Origin: Onthophagus taurus
Taxonomy: Eukaryota; Arthropoda; Insecta; Coleoptera; Scarabaeidae
Reading direction: 5' to 3'
DNA length: 64,000 bases
Assembly: GCF_036711975.1 (NCBI RefSeq)
Contig: NC_091971.1
Coordinates: 7,943,501-8,007,500, forward strand
Shown: piece by piece, positions 1-12,700 of the stretch
Position numbering within the stretch: the first letter of the stretch is position 1
Layout of the letters: each line of letters opens with the position of its first letter
Translations under genes and position numbers: made by a program
Notes under the pieces: model-generated
Told to the model about the DNA's origin: nothing
The model's database searches: none
What the model saw: only the letters and a program-made list of their open reading frames with translations

Positions 1-685
1 TCGGCGAAGATAGTAATTACGGCTACCATAATCCACGGGCAATTGTGAAAGCACAATAACTCAATGGCGGCGGTCGTAGTCAATAAGAGAATCTCGGTTA
101 GCAGTCTCTTTTAGTGGCTAATGAAATTCAAGACTGATTTATTACAGCGACCGAGCTGTGCGTTCGACTAAAAGTCTATAAATTCTGCCGGGGGAGAGCA
201 CAAACTGGCCGACGGTTTTTTTCAGGCGTTCGCGTTAATTTATCAGTCTCCTCTACGGCGTTAGGTGATAAATATCAGATAAACGTCCCATGGTATCGAC
301 TACGGAGCGGTTTAATAGGGGACGCTCTATCGAGTTTAGCGTGCACTATTTGTGGTATGCACCTCCTGAAAAAAGAAACCAGCTTTAATGCTCTCCAACT
401 ACTACTGAAACCACGCCGCCCCGATTCAGTAGTTAACTCAAGCATTCTCTAACTTGGAACTTGATCGATGACCTCTATAGTAAAAGGGCATTATCGAAAC
501 ATGAAAGTTGCCGTTTCTCCCGCTCGTTACAAAAGGGAAACGAAAGTTAGATTAATTAGGTACAAGACTTGTGCCCGTGTCACTTCTATCCCGACCATTC
601 ATGTAAACTAATTGATTCTCGCCTTTTTATTTCTTCCTCAATTTAACTATCATTAATTAATTTGGACGGGAGTAACTAAATAGAC

Positions 686-1185
686 AACAAACTAGAACTG
701 ACACTAGACGTAGAACTAGAAACATTCGAGTTTTGTCGTCTTGAGAGACGTACGGCTAAAGCGGAATGTTTCTAGTTCTAGGTCTAATGTTAGTTCTAGC
801 GATAATGCTAGGTGGTGCTAGTAAGCACTAGATATCGCTATGTTGTATATTTTTATTGAACTAAAACTAGAACTAACACTAGACCTAGAATTAGAAACAT
901 TCGGGTTTAGCTGCACGTCTCTTAAGACTGAGTGTTAGTTCTAGTTTTAATTGTTATTCAACGCCAGATTGTTGTATATATTTATTGAACTGAAACTAAA
1001 ACTAACACTAGACGTAGAACTAGAAACAATCGGGTTTTGTCGTCTTGAGAGATGCACGGCTGAACTCGAATGGTTGTATGTATAATGATAGTGCTAGTTT
1101 TAGTTTCGGTCAGTATTGAACGCCAGGTTGTTGAATATTGTTATTGAATCAACACTAGAACTAGCTGTGCGTCTTCAGACGACTA
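686..1185. repeat. Foldback-like palindromic repeat, cluster 1
   Basis: Three or more imperfect copies of a palindromic unit. Each has an arm like CTAGAACTAACACTAGACC, a core ATTCGGGTTTAGCCG, a short loop containing CGTCTCTCAAGA, and the mirrored arm ending GTTAGTTCTAGTTTTAG. Copies are separated by a linker resembling TTCAACGCCAGGTTGTTG. No coding capacity is seen. Confidence 0.88.
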
Positions 1186-4100
1186 CATACACATACAAAC
1201 TATTTCTTCTAAAGCTCCATCAAAACACAAGAAATTTCTGTATTAGTTTTAAAAGTTGTATGAAATATTAAAGGTCGTAAAACCTAAAACACCCTAGATA
1301 ATAAAGTATAGATAAATCAATAATGTTATGGTTATCCATAATTTACTTTGCCAATTTAAATTTAATAATTGGCATTTAATTAATCTTTAATGAAACTTTA
1401 ACAATTTTATAGGTATCGTAAAATTTTAATTCATAGTATGTAAATAATTATATATAAAAACCATTAAATTGAATTATTGTCAAGTTAAATTACCACTCCA
1501 AATATTACCTAGGTAGGAATATTTGTTTAAATAAAGTCTAATTTATAGGATATTTAATTCCCGTATAGATTTGTTAACGTTACAAATTTTTAATTAAAAA
1601 GATTTGCGATTAAACATTCATTTAATCACGAAACTGTTTCTGCTAGTTGACGGGGCAATTGTGAAAGACATTGTAAGACAACCTCCATTAGGTAAAACGG
1701 CGAGATATAGCCCAGGGCAAGCACCGTGTGGAGCGAACTTTAACAAGTCTATTGTCTTCGCGAATTTATAGCGCGGTGACCCTTCACCTTTCCGTCAAGA
1801 CCGAGTTCATTCGTGTTTCTAAACACCCTCTTTCCCTTTAAACCCCGATCGAGCGCGTCTTCCGGTGCTCATTCCTTCTTGAGCACAGAAATCCGCCCTT
1901 GTCTTTGTGTTTGAAGACGTGGGGGGTACCGTGCTTTCCGGGAATGACGGATCGATAAATTTCCAAAGCCAAAGACAATGGACGTTAGACAATCAGGTAA
2001 AAGGGCTCTTACCTTGTCTGTTCCTGGTATGGGACTTGGCCTTCCCGGAACTGCCGGACTCCACGGAGAGTAACAACAAAAAAAAGAAATACACCGTCCT
2101 CCGCGTCATTTTAGAACACTAAACAAATCACGAAAACACTTCGCGACGATTTCGATTTCGTATCGCTAATTCGGGTCGGGTCATTTCAAACCCCGTCGAT
2201 TGGGGTTTTGATCGCGTCGTAAAGTCACGTGGCGAGGGCTTTATTCGTCGGTAGAGGTATGCCCCGTGCGTGGTCACCAAAAGAACTGAGCCTCCGGAGA
2301 GCCGCGTGCTGTACAAGTAGAAGAGATCTCGGGGCCCATGCGGGACAGAAATAACCAGCGTGACAACTTCTTGGGGCGCCCCGACCCGAAGATTGGCGGT
2401 TCGTTTGTGAACGTACCGGTTTCGTTGCAGTAAATACCGGAAGTGTGTGGACGTAATTTGGGTACGGAAATGGAATGGAACGGGATCACTGATTTGTAGA
2501 ACCCGGTTGCTGATGATTTATGATACCAAATTAAGGTCAATATTTGGGAGTTTTTTTTATCTTACTTACCCATTTATATTCAAAACGGTTATTTTAAATT
2601 AAAAATTAAAAGAACTTTTTCCCTGTTTAATTTTTTATTAAAGAAACATTTTAGTTTTCCATTAAAACACACACGGACATGTCATCGTTTTTTTTGTTAG
2701 TTAAAAAGTTGCAATCTGTATACAATTTATACTCATGGCTTTCGGTAATAATTTACTTTGGTCGAATGCGATATTGAAAAATAAGTACAGCGTATTACAA
2801 AACATGATGTGTGTAGGCAACATACGCAAAATAATCGGATATCGAGTATTTATTTGGAAATGTCTGTAAGATATGTTTAGATTGGTATTATTATTTTTAA
2901 GTAGATATTGTATCGATATGATGGTCGATACCCAACCGATTTACGTGTATTGCTGTGATATTATTTTGTTGAAATGAACAAACGTGATATGTGGTGGAGA
3001 AATATCTTTTTTTAATGGTATTATTTAAATGACCTTTCAAAATATATTTCTAAAAGTCTTCTATTTGGTACTATATTTTTATATATACGGTATTCACTAA
3101 ACGATTTTACTTTTCTTTCACATATTTATTTCCCGTTTACGGAGCACATTTACAAATGGCAGTAAAAATGATCCAATATCCGCGAAGCAACAAAATGCTT
3201 AGAGATATGTGAACGAAAAAAACTCACTCCCACAATGCAAACTATATAATACTCTATAGCTTCTAGGCAGGAAGCTTCTTTTCTTATATCGATCTTATAT
3301 CTCAACTAACAAAGCTAAACGTTTCTAAAAGTTTCAGTGTATACAAAACACTTCGATTGTTTATTTAGTAAAAAATGGTAGAAAGACTGATGACGAAGCA
3401 ATTTTCCCATGATTAGCTTCGCTATCCCGCGTAATCTCGGCAAAAGTGCTTTTTCATCTAAGGTGAATTACACTAAAAGAACCTATGAGTTAGCTTACAA
3501 AGTAGGTTAGGTTAATTATTGTTCTATACAAAGAATCCTCCATCTTTCAGCTCGTTATTTGTCTATATAGATAGTCGTGTTGGAGAAATTGTGCTATACA
3601 TTTCCTTCTTATGTATTTATTTATGTGTGCCTACGTCTTAAATAATACACACCTAACACATAGATGATCTCCTCTTCATATAGATCATCATTACTTAATT
3701 TAATTTAGTTAACGGTGTGCGCTTTTCTTCTTATCAAAGTTATTTAAGTCGTTAATTGGTAATGAACGAGTGAAGGTTAGTTTAAAAATTCACAAAGCTG
3801 TATTATCCGGTGATCGTTTTCTTAGCACCTTCAGGATCCACCGACAAAAAGATAATACAGTACAAGGAGAAACAGTTAAAAAATTGGCCGGACACTGACC
3901 ACAAATTGATGTGATAAGACAAACACAGCGCTACAGGCAGTTCTCAGAGCTGTTAAATTACATCGAACACATCTCAGCTCAACGCGGACTCTTCAAAAAT
4001 AGGACCAAAAAAAAATAGAGGACAAAACTTGATTTGGCTATGATTAAGCTAAGACATTACCTAGTTCACAATGATGTATATTGTCTAGACATTACATTGA

Positions 4101-6726
4101 ACAACTCTTTTTTTTAATTTAATTTTATTAAATTTTTCAAATCGCCCCCAGAATGTAATCCACCGCGTACGCGCCAAACAGAATATCAAATCACAGGAGC
4201 GGTTATTTTAGTAACTTATTGGAAACCCTGTTGGCAGCAATAACATACGCTACGTTACCAACGTTCGCGTCCATCTCCGTCGAGCTAAATCTCTAATAAT
4301 CTCTATTAACCTATCGGCAACCTCCGTTACCGGCCGAGCTGGGTTCAACACTCGGCTCACCCTGCAGGCATCGAGCCGGGCACCTCTGAAACAAAAGGAA
4401 TACATTAATTTACTATTTAGACACATTAAAATATTCGAATTACTAACAATATGATGATAAATTTTACCCACAAGAGCTCTACGTTTATTATAATGTATGT
4501 TAATTATAGAACATAATAAATCTACAAGAGAAATTCACTCAAGGCACTACAATTAATACCATATTGACACAAAAAAGTTAACATGCGTTGTTGCACCTTG
4601 GTAGGCAAACGACTTCAGCTTAAATGAGACAAAACTTCTATGACGATCAATTATATTAGCGATCTCGGCTTAATTGGCACAGAAATGTACGATTGTGGAC
4701 GATCAAGCGAGGTCGCTTGCGGCCGAGGGGGTACATTTGATACCATATTGACACACGACATGTAAGCAAGATTTGTTTATATATAATGTTGTGTCTTGAC
4801 GCAAACTCTCGACTTAATTGAAACGGAAAATGTATGATCTTGTACGATCAAACCGAGGGGATACAATTGATACCATTAAGTCCATTACTCAAAAGATATC
4901 AGAAAATGGTAGACCTTAGTTACTGCGTAGTTTAACATTAAACTAGAATTTTTTAAAACGAATTAAGTTACTAATGTACACATAATCAAAGTAGTGAGAA
5001 GAAATGAATTTGAACGTTCATCAAAATCAAATTAATCGGTTGAATGCAAAAAAGAAAATAACCCTTAATCACTGTAGAGCGGTCTCAGTAGTCCTAAATG
5101 TAGTGAAAGTCGAATGCACACATCAATTAACTTTCTGATCATAACTATACAGGTCGTAGAGTCATTCTACAACACAAAAACCTATCCAACCCGGTTTACA
5201 TTGTATCCCAATAAAATTGGAACGAAGCCAGTCATGATATATTAACCGCAAAAGAATAAAAAACGTCTACTTTTCATGTAGTTGGTGATGCTGAACTAAT
5301 GGATCGAAAATCATCCTGGTTAAAGTCTGTGAACAACGCAGCACCAAATTATTCATAGTCTACATGTCGTAAACCACCACTTGTTTTATAACGTTGACAC
5401 ATTCCTAGTTAACAAAGTTGTTCTCCATTCATTTCAAGATTGGTAGACTTCACGTATTCTTCGCTTTTTTGTTTGGAATTGCTTTAAGCTGAGATGTTAT
5501 AATAATAAAAATGAATGTTATTTAATGGTGTTGGTAAATCGAATCTATTCAAATATATATGACGAATTTAATTTCTTTCGAAAACAGAAGGAATCACTAA
5601 TTACTTCTCGGAGTTTCCCCAAATTGCTAAAGCTGTCCCATTATTTAAATAAGAAAAACGTTCTCCGGGAAAGCGGATTAAAATCTCTAGGGTCCCCTCC
5701 GAGATTGAAAAGGACAATGCCGGGCGAACGAAAGCTTGCAATTAACTAAACCGTCGAGGCGGCCCCCTGGACGTTCCTGCCCCGTCGACGTTTGTTATCC
5801 CGCTCAAATTACTTAATTCGAGTTTCAATTTTGCCGAGAACGCATAAAGGACTTTAATTTTCCGCATCGGGAGCTTCCCTAGGAAAACTTTGCGATACTG
5901 GAGCGGTGTGCGGGAGCGAAATTCGAGTTATGGCCCCGTCTACCTACGACTTTAATTAGAGGCGCATTGTCGGAGTCCGAAAACAAAATCTCGGCAATTA
6001 TATCTTTCGAGAAAGGGTCCCGGTACGGCGGTTATGGAATTAATTTAATTACTAGTTTGGAGTTTTGAGCAAACTTGTCGTATTTCCGAGAGTGGAAAGT
6101 TTCTATGGGTTTTAGAACTCTTCAAGGTGTCCAGAAGCTTTTCCAATAAAATTGGTTGTGTCACCTTAGCAGAACTTTTTATTAAATTGACACCAATAAA
6201 GTTGGTTGGGTCGTTATTAAATTGAGTGGTTTCAATTCAATTTTTTCCATCTCGAATCAGCAAAAGCTATGATGAATTTTGTAATCGTGAGAACAAGTCT
6301 TGCTATAACGACTTCACAACTTGGCCGACACCGCACCGAAACAGAGTACAAATTAGCTGTACGAAGCGTACTCATCCCCTGCAGGCCCGATGGGCAAAAA
6401 GTCATTAGGGGCGAGTCTACGGAGGCGTTCCGGCGATTTTATTTTCGAAAACTATCGTTAAAGTTTACGGCTTGCCGTTTTACTGCGAACTAAAAACAAA
6501 TGTAATATCGCGGGACCGCCGCTGGCTCTGAATCTGTTTCGGTTAATACGATTTCCAACTATCCTCGGACAACAGACCGTCGTTATAATCCGGTTTGAAG
6601 ACTGCGGGATTTCAAATCCTAAAACCGAATTGCCTCATATCGAATCCCTAAAATGAGTTTTGATAGGCTGGTTCTCGCTTTTATTACCAAAAATTTTTAT
6701 TCGAAAAAATAAAAACTAACCTATTG
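1186..6726. other. Gene-poor region downstream of the CUB/LDLa gene
   Basis: No gene is firmly supported. The diverged direct repeats at 4.5-4.9 kb lie here. One minus-strand open frame (2128-2509) with a possible splice acceptor looks protein-like but has no recognised homologue or linked exons; it is described under findings. Confidence 0.5.
4545..4880. repeat. Two diverged direct repeats
   Basis: Two related segments both end in a version of ATTGATACCATTAAG or TTTGATACCATATTG. Each contains CTCGRCTTAATTG and GTACGATCAA-like words. The first includes GAGGTCGCTTGCGGCCGAGG, a near-match to part of the 60.5-kb repeat. Probably decayed transposon sequence. Confidence 0.55.
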
Positions 6727-9700
6727 CTAGACGAACCACTCGTCCTTTTGGCTTTGCTGGACGAGGTCAGCATCGCCGCCGTTGGCAGACGTGTGTTTTA
6801 CTTTGCCTGGCAGTAGAGGCGGACCCGGACCGGCATGCTGAGGCGGAACCCTTGTAGGCCCGCAGGGTGGTACCAGTTTCCCTGCACCGGGAGTGTCGTC
6901 ATAGAGCCTTGTTTCATAGCCCCATTAGACCCATACATTTGCTGAACTGTAAAAACCAAAAATAAACATTTAAACATAGAAAGGTTCATTCATTAAATTT
7001 TAATACGAACTCCATTTCATTACCATAAAATCGACAAGAACAGCAAGAAACAATTTATTTTACTACTACTTATTAGCATAGAAAAACTAAAAGACAAATT
7101 TTTACTTAAACAAAGAGATGACACCTAATATAGCAAGAGATGTTACACCATCAATTTAAAGTAATATTCATACATCGTCGGTCAATTACAAATTCTTCCC
7201 CGGCTCACACCTTACCCACCATATACAATTTCTCACCCGCTATCTCCACTTATGTGGATAGCATCCCCTGGTTAACCCCGCAGGGCGTAACTTTGGTCAT
7301 AAATAACCATCCGGTCGCAGCGTCGGAGGAGCTTTGCCCGTTATCATATTGCACCGTTTTGCAAACACACGTACAATTTATCATTACCTCTTAATGCGAT
7401 TTTCCCTCTTTCGGGTCGGCTTGTAATGCAGCCCGAAAAGGCGGAGCGCTTGCGAATGGAGCCCTAATAATGGTTTTCATCTCGCAGTGAGCGAATCGCG
7501 CGCGAAAAGAATTCGTTAAAGAATAATAGGCTGGGAACGACGGCGAGGTGAATAAGTAATGCGGTCGCGGATTCCGGATAAGGGGCACAAAATTGAATTG
7601 CATAATATGCGGGACGTCTTCAAATGAAGTGAGTCGAGGGATGCAAGCGAATGAACCGGACTCGTTAAGGGATAATGAAGGGGCTGATGTAGTTAAATCA
7701 AATTGTTGTGTATTCATTTTGAATATGGAATTCAAATAATATACTTACGGGAATAATTCTGTTGAGGTACATTGTTGGACATCCTTGTATTGAAACCTCT
7801 TCGGCATAAGCATATTGACACAGCAACTATACAAACCAATAGAACAAGTAAGGTGCTTACGATAAGCACGACAAACCACGTCATCTCCAATCCTAGAATT
7901 GTTCCGGTTTCATTATCTGTAATGAAAATAATATCGATATACACAAGTAAATATTTCTTAAGCATTTCATTTTTTTAAGAGCATCTCCGCTTCAAACTGG
8001 AGAAACTGTGCACACAAAGCTAGAATCCTTTGATGCGGTCGCCCGAAATGTTTGCTAAATACTTACTTTGACAAAGGTTGCTCGACGACTCGTCAGATCC
8101 GTCGCCACAATGGTTGATGTTGTCGCAGACAAGGTCTGTGGCTATGCAGAAGTCCGAAGGGGTGCACCGGAATTCTGTGCACGCATGTTCTGAAATTCCA
8201 AACAGCACTTTGAGAACTGTTGCCGTACAAAGCGAACTACTACAAAATTTATTTTCCCATACTCATCCGCAGCAGCTCAAACCACCGCAATACGGTTAAT
8301 CTATTTTCGTTTAAAACGTACGAGAACCGCAATAATTTCTCATATTGGTTTCTAGCCACCAGAAAGTTTTATGTATCCTATAAAAGCTTTGAGAGCCGTT
8401 ATTGCGATGTAATTAAAACACTCATTATTACGTTGCTATGAACGTTTATTTTATTTCAGCTCTTGTACTTAGACAACCCAACATTCAATCAATAAATTTA
8501 ACAATCGAATTAAACCCGGTTCAAACCTCATTCTAAGTGAAATGTGTAGTAATTATCATTCAATTAATATAAACCAAGTACAGTTGTTATAAATCAATGC
8601 ATATTGAATCGAATAATCGTTATCAGCCGTTTCCTCATAATATACCTGTACCAGTTCGTTTTTTTTTGGTACATAAATATAGAACGCAATCGCCAAAACA
8701 TAAATATACGACCGCAGTTGAATATAATTGCAATAACTCCGCACTCGGCGTCGACAATAATGGGGTCAATTAATTATTTTCGACAATATTTAATTAACAC
8801 CATACGCACGGCTTCACGATACGATTTCAAAGCCAAATTGCCTATTAAACTATCTCCGGGCACTATACAAAGGGTACTTTTCGCATACAGAAAACCAATT
8901 AGGGCTTGCGGTTCCGCGAATTCGTTACTTTTTAATTTGGCCGTTGACTTGGAACGATCGATAACGTAACGTCAATTGTACGAACGAAATCGTCGATTCT
9001 CGAGACCGTATACGTCCTAATCTTTGCAATTACCGTTGAATTATTGGTCCGTGGTAATGTGCAGATTGTAAATCATCCCCAACGGGCGAAATTTACGAGA
9101 AGGATCACTTGACCCTAAGGGTTACTGTAACTAAAGCGGGGCGTATTATATCATTTTGACTGGCACCTGTGGGAAAACATACAACATTACTCCGGTATGT
9201 TATTTGCAATAGTCGAATTATGCACTTAAGATTTTTAATTTGATAAATTTAGATTTATGTCATGTGGGTAGAATTAACCCACATCTTAAGTTATTGTTAA
9301 TAAAGTCACTGTTATAAGTCAAAAATTGATGGAGAAAAATATTGTGTATATAAATTGTTTATAATGATGCGGAAAAGCATAATTGACAAGCAGATCTAAC
9401 TCAGTTATAACCGTTTTGTAGATATAAAGTGGAAATGATTTTCAACTTAGAAATTATAAGCTGATAAATCTTACAGGAACGTCTTGGTTACAACAAGATG
9501 TCTTGAATACACAAATATAGATGTTTTCAAATCAATAAGTCTGCCATGTTGTTGATGCAGAAAGTAACCAGATCACCAATTTACAAAATTGATAAAGATC
9601 GCATCTCGGACCAGTAAATGTAATAAACTCCCTAGAATTCTTATCTGCAGAAATCTATTATTCCGATTTTCGCTAGATAAATACCGCGTGTAAATATTTA

Positions 9701-12700
9701 TGAAATTCATTAATTACTGGTAGTATCATAGCATAATAATCGACTAAAAAAATCCGTGTAACCACTATAATATTAATTACATGAAGTGGTAGTTAGTACT
9801 ATGGGGTCATTATATAGTATGAGTTAATGACTACCCTTATTATATAAGTCCACATCTAACAGTAATTTAACGATGCTCCTCAAAGACAACGCCATCCTGT
9901 CTACCCTAATTGAGTTATATCTCAATTTACAGTATAAACACAATCCCGGTGTAGCTTTACTTAATGGTTGGTACTCGAACGGACGGATAGTAAAATGACT
10001 AAATACACCAACTGGTACTCACTCTGATCCTTGACGGCCGTTATAACTAGTTTGAATCCGTTTGAGTCCAAACCCCAACTGTCTGTAACGTACTTGAGCG
10101 TGACGTAATTGGTCCTAGTGTACATCGGTCCGAATTTCTGTGTATTTCTACAGGACAAGTCAAACTAAAACAAACAAGAAAAAATAAATAGGCAACGTTC
10201 AACATGTTCGTTTTGCTTATTTATTGACGTTGAAACACTTTGTTAGTTTACGTACAATGTAAACTACGGCGATGATATGCAAATTAAAACGAAGGCTTGA
10301 CACAATTTCGCGTACAAGCGAAAGTTTACCCACAGATTAAAACGTATAATCTCGTGTGATCTCGGCAACAGGGATGCGGCGTAGCCACCTTCTTAGAAGT
10401 GCACGTCTCGTAGAGTCCTAATTAAGGTTCCCGTGGGAGATCAGGGATGAAACGCAGGATTACCTAAAGATCCTCAAGCTTTAACTTGGTTAATTGGGCG
10501 GGCTGAAAAACCTGTGCGTTGTTTTATAAAATAAAAAAAAATACTTGAATTTAAGCTTGTTGAGCGTTTCAATCTTCTTATGAAGCAGTATATCTTCATA
10601 AGAACATTGGGTACTAAAAGGTATTACAAAAAAAAAACTATATGATGAACCAATCAAAATTTCTTTTGCTCTGTAATTGTACCTAGTTCTGGATTAGGCA
10701 TTTTCGATATTGAACGTTCAATATAGTTGTCGCACAAAGCGTTTGACAGAATAGTCAGAAAAGGTTCTGTTGAACGTACAAAAATCGATCCTACCAGTAA
10801 CGTTACCGGTGCGGCGGTTAGATTCGTTTGGGAAACTTAAATTGGACCGTTCATCATCGCTTATCGCCATGAGGCTCTCTTGCGCTGCCCTCCCCAATTA
10901 CTTCCGTACAAACCGGACCCGAAATGTCGCCCTCGGCGGAGGGGAACGAAAACTTTTCGATTTCATATCCGGACCGCGTTCGATTACTTCTTTTTAAAAC
11001 CAATTTTATTGACCTTATTGCTCACTGCGAACATGGACCATTAATTTCCTTTTTAAAACCTGGACGTAAACCCCTCACCTTGTAGGTACCGACAGCGTGC
11101 GCCCCGTCGTATATATACAGGTGGTCGTTACAGTCGAGTTGCAAAAAATCGAATCGAAGCATAAATCTTTGAAGAATCGAGTGCGTTTGGAAGGTAATGA
11201 CGCAGTCGAGGTTCCTTTCGTTCTTCGACCACAGTACGGCGCCATCTATCTTCCGGTACAGTTGTTGGAGGAAATGGGTCTTGCAGAGAGCTTGCATCGA
11301 GTCTGAAACAAACAGAGACGGTCAGTTTGTCCGTTTTGCGGTTTAACCTCGCGATAACGCGCTTTACGGAAATGGGAAATCGGATATAATTACACTTTGA
11401 TGGTGGCTAGTTACAAATGAACGTGGTCTGATAGAAAGTTTTGAACTAAAATCGAATCTAGAGGCATACCCTGAACGATAAACTTTGAACTTCATATTAC
11501 AACTGTTGCATGTACTAACTTAACCGAGACACTTTTAATTAAAACAATATTGAGATATATACAACTTTATGTAATTGAAATGTTTCGGTTAAATTTATGT
11601 ACATCATATCCAAATATATGATGAACTAAATAACTTTTGAAATAAATCCTGTTTATATATAAAGTGCAACATCGCTTAATAGTACAGGCATTGGGTAGTT
11701 TTGTAAAGGAAAAGTTTTGCTTGGAAAAGATGACGAACGAATCTTTCAATAAAGATATACCACAATATAACGCTGAATAACAATTAAAACTAGAACTAAC
11801 ACTATACCTAGAACTAGAATCATTTGGGTTTAGCCACACGTCTCTAAAGACGGCTAAACCCGAATGATTCTAGTTCTAGGTATAGTGTTAGTTCTAGTTT
11901 TACACTAGCACTATCACTAGAACTAACATAAGACCTAGAACTAGAAACATTCGGATTTAGCCGCACGTCTCTCAAGACGGCTAAACCCGAGTGATTCTAG
12001 TTTTAGGTCTTGTGTTAGTACTAGTGTAAAACTAGAACTTAACCCGATACTTTCTAGTTCTAGGTCTAGTGTTAGTTCTAGTTTTAGTTCAATAACAATA
12101 TAGAAGTACGCCCTGGTTTCACTGGAAATATATTTTTCTATATTGCATCTTAAGTGAAATTCACTGTATAGATATCCTGTCTTACAGTAATTAATCTTTA
12201 AAAATTGGTACCTCAAACACTAATTGAGATATCATCATGAAATATAAAGTGTAAAATATTCTCGTTGATGGTTTTCTCTGATGAGGACCAAGATAGTAGG
12301 TGAATGGGAACGCAAATGAGTTCTATCGATCTATACTAAGAAAAATTCTAAGGTAAAAAGAATCATGGAGAATTTCTGCTATAGACTCACTTTCATGGAA
12401 TAAGAACTATTGTAAATATCTTTGATACTGTTTATATTACAATAGAAGTTAAGAAAACATTGTATTTTATTTTCAATTCGTTTAAAGTTTTAGAAGTCGA
12501 CATAAATATTTAACTTGCATCTCGTAGCGTCTCCGGCGTAACAGACGGGAACACGCCCTATCCAATTCTTTCTACGGGAATTTATTACTTGTTGCGCGAC
12601 GCGCAGTAAAAACGAAAATTCGAGCCCAACTCTTGTTTCATATTTTACTCGAGACCAGAGTCGAGCCGAAATTTACAGGGCCGTATTTCACATTTAAACC

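Noticed and set aside
4250-4385. Possible exon after a good acceptor (TTTGTTTCAG), reading RLIEIIRDLARRRW
   Set aside because: Not in a phase compatible with the known upstream exon in this frame, ends at a stop quickly, no homology recognised.
5525-5749. 74-codon plus-strand frame rich in Lys and Ser
   Set aside because: Low-complexity composition, no family resemblance and no neighbouring exons.
11567-12216. Open frames across the foldback-like repeat, one sharing FSKQNFSFTKL with a frame at 62.5 kb
   Set aside because: Shared peptide follows from the shared repeat flank; frames are short, run into the palindrome and are not otherwise conserved.
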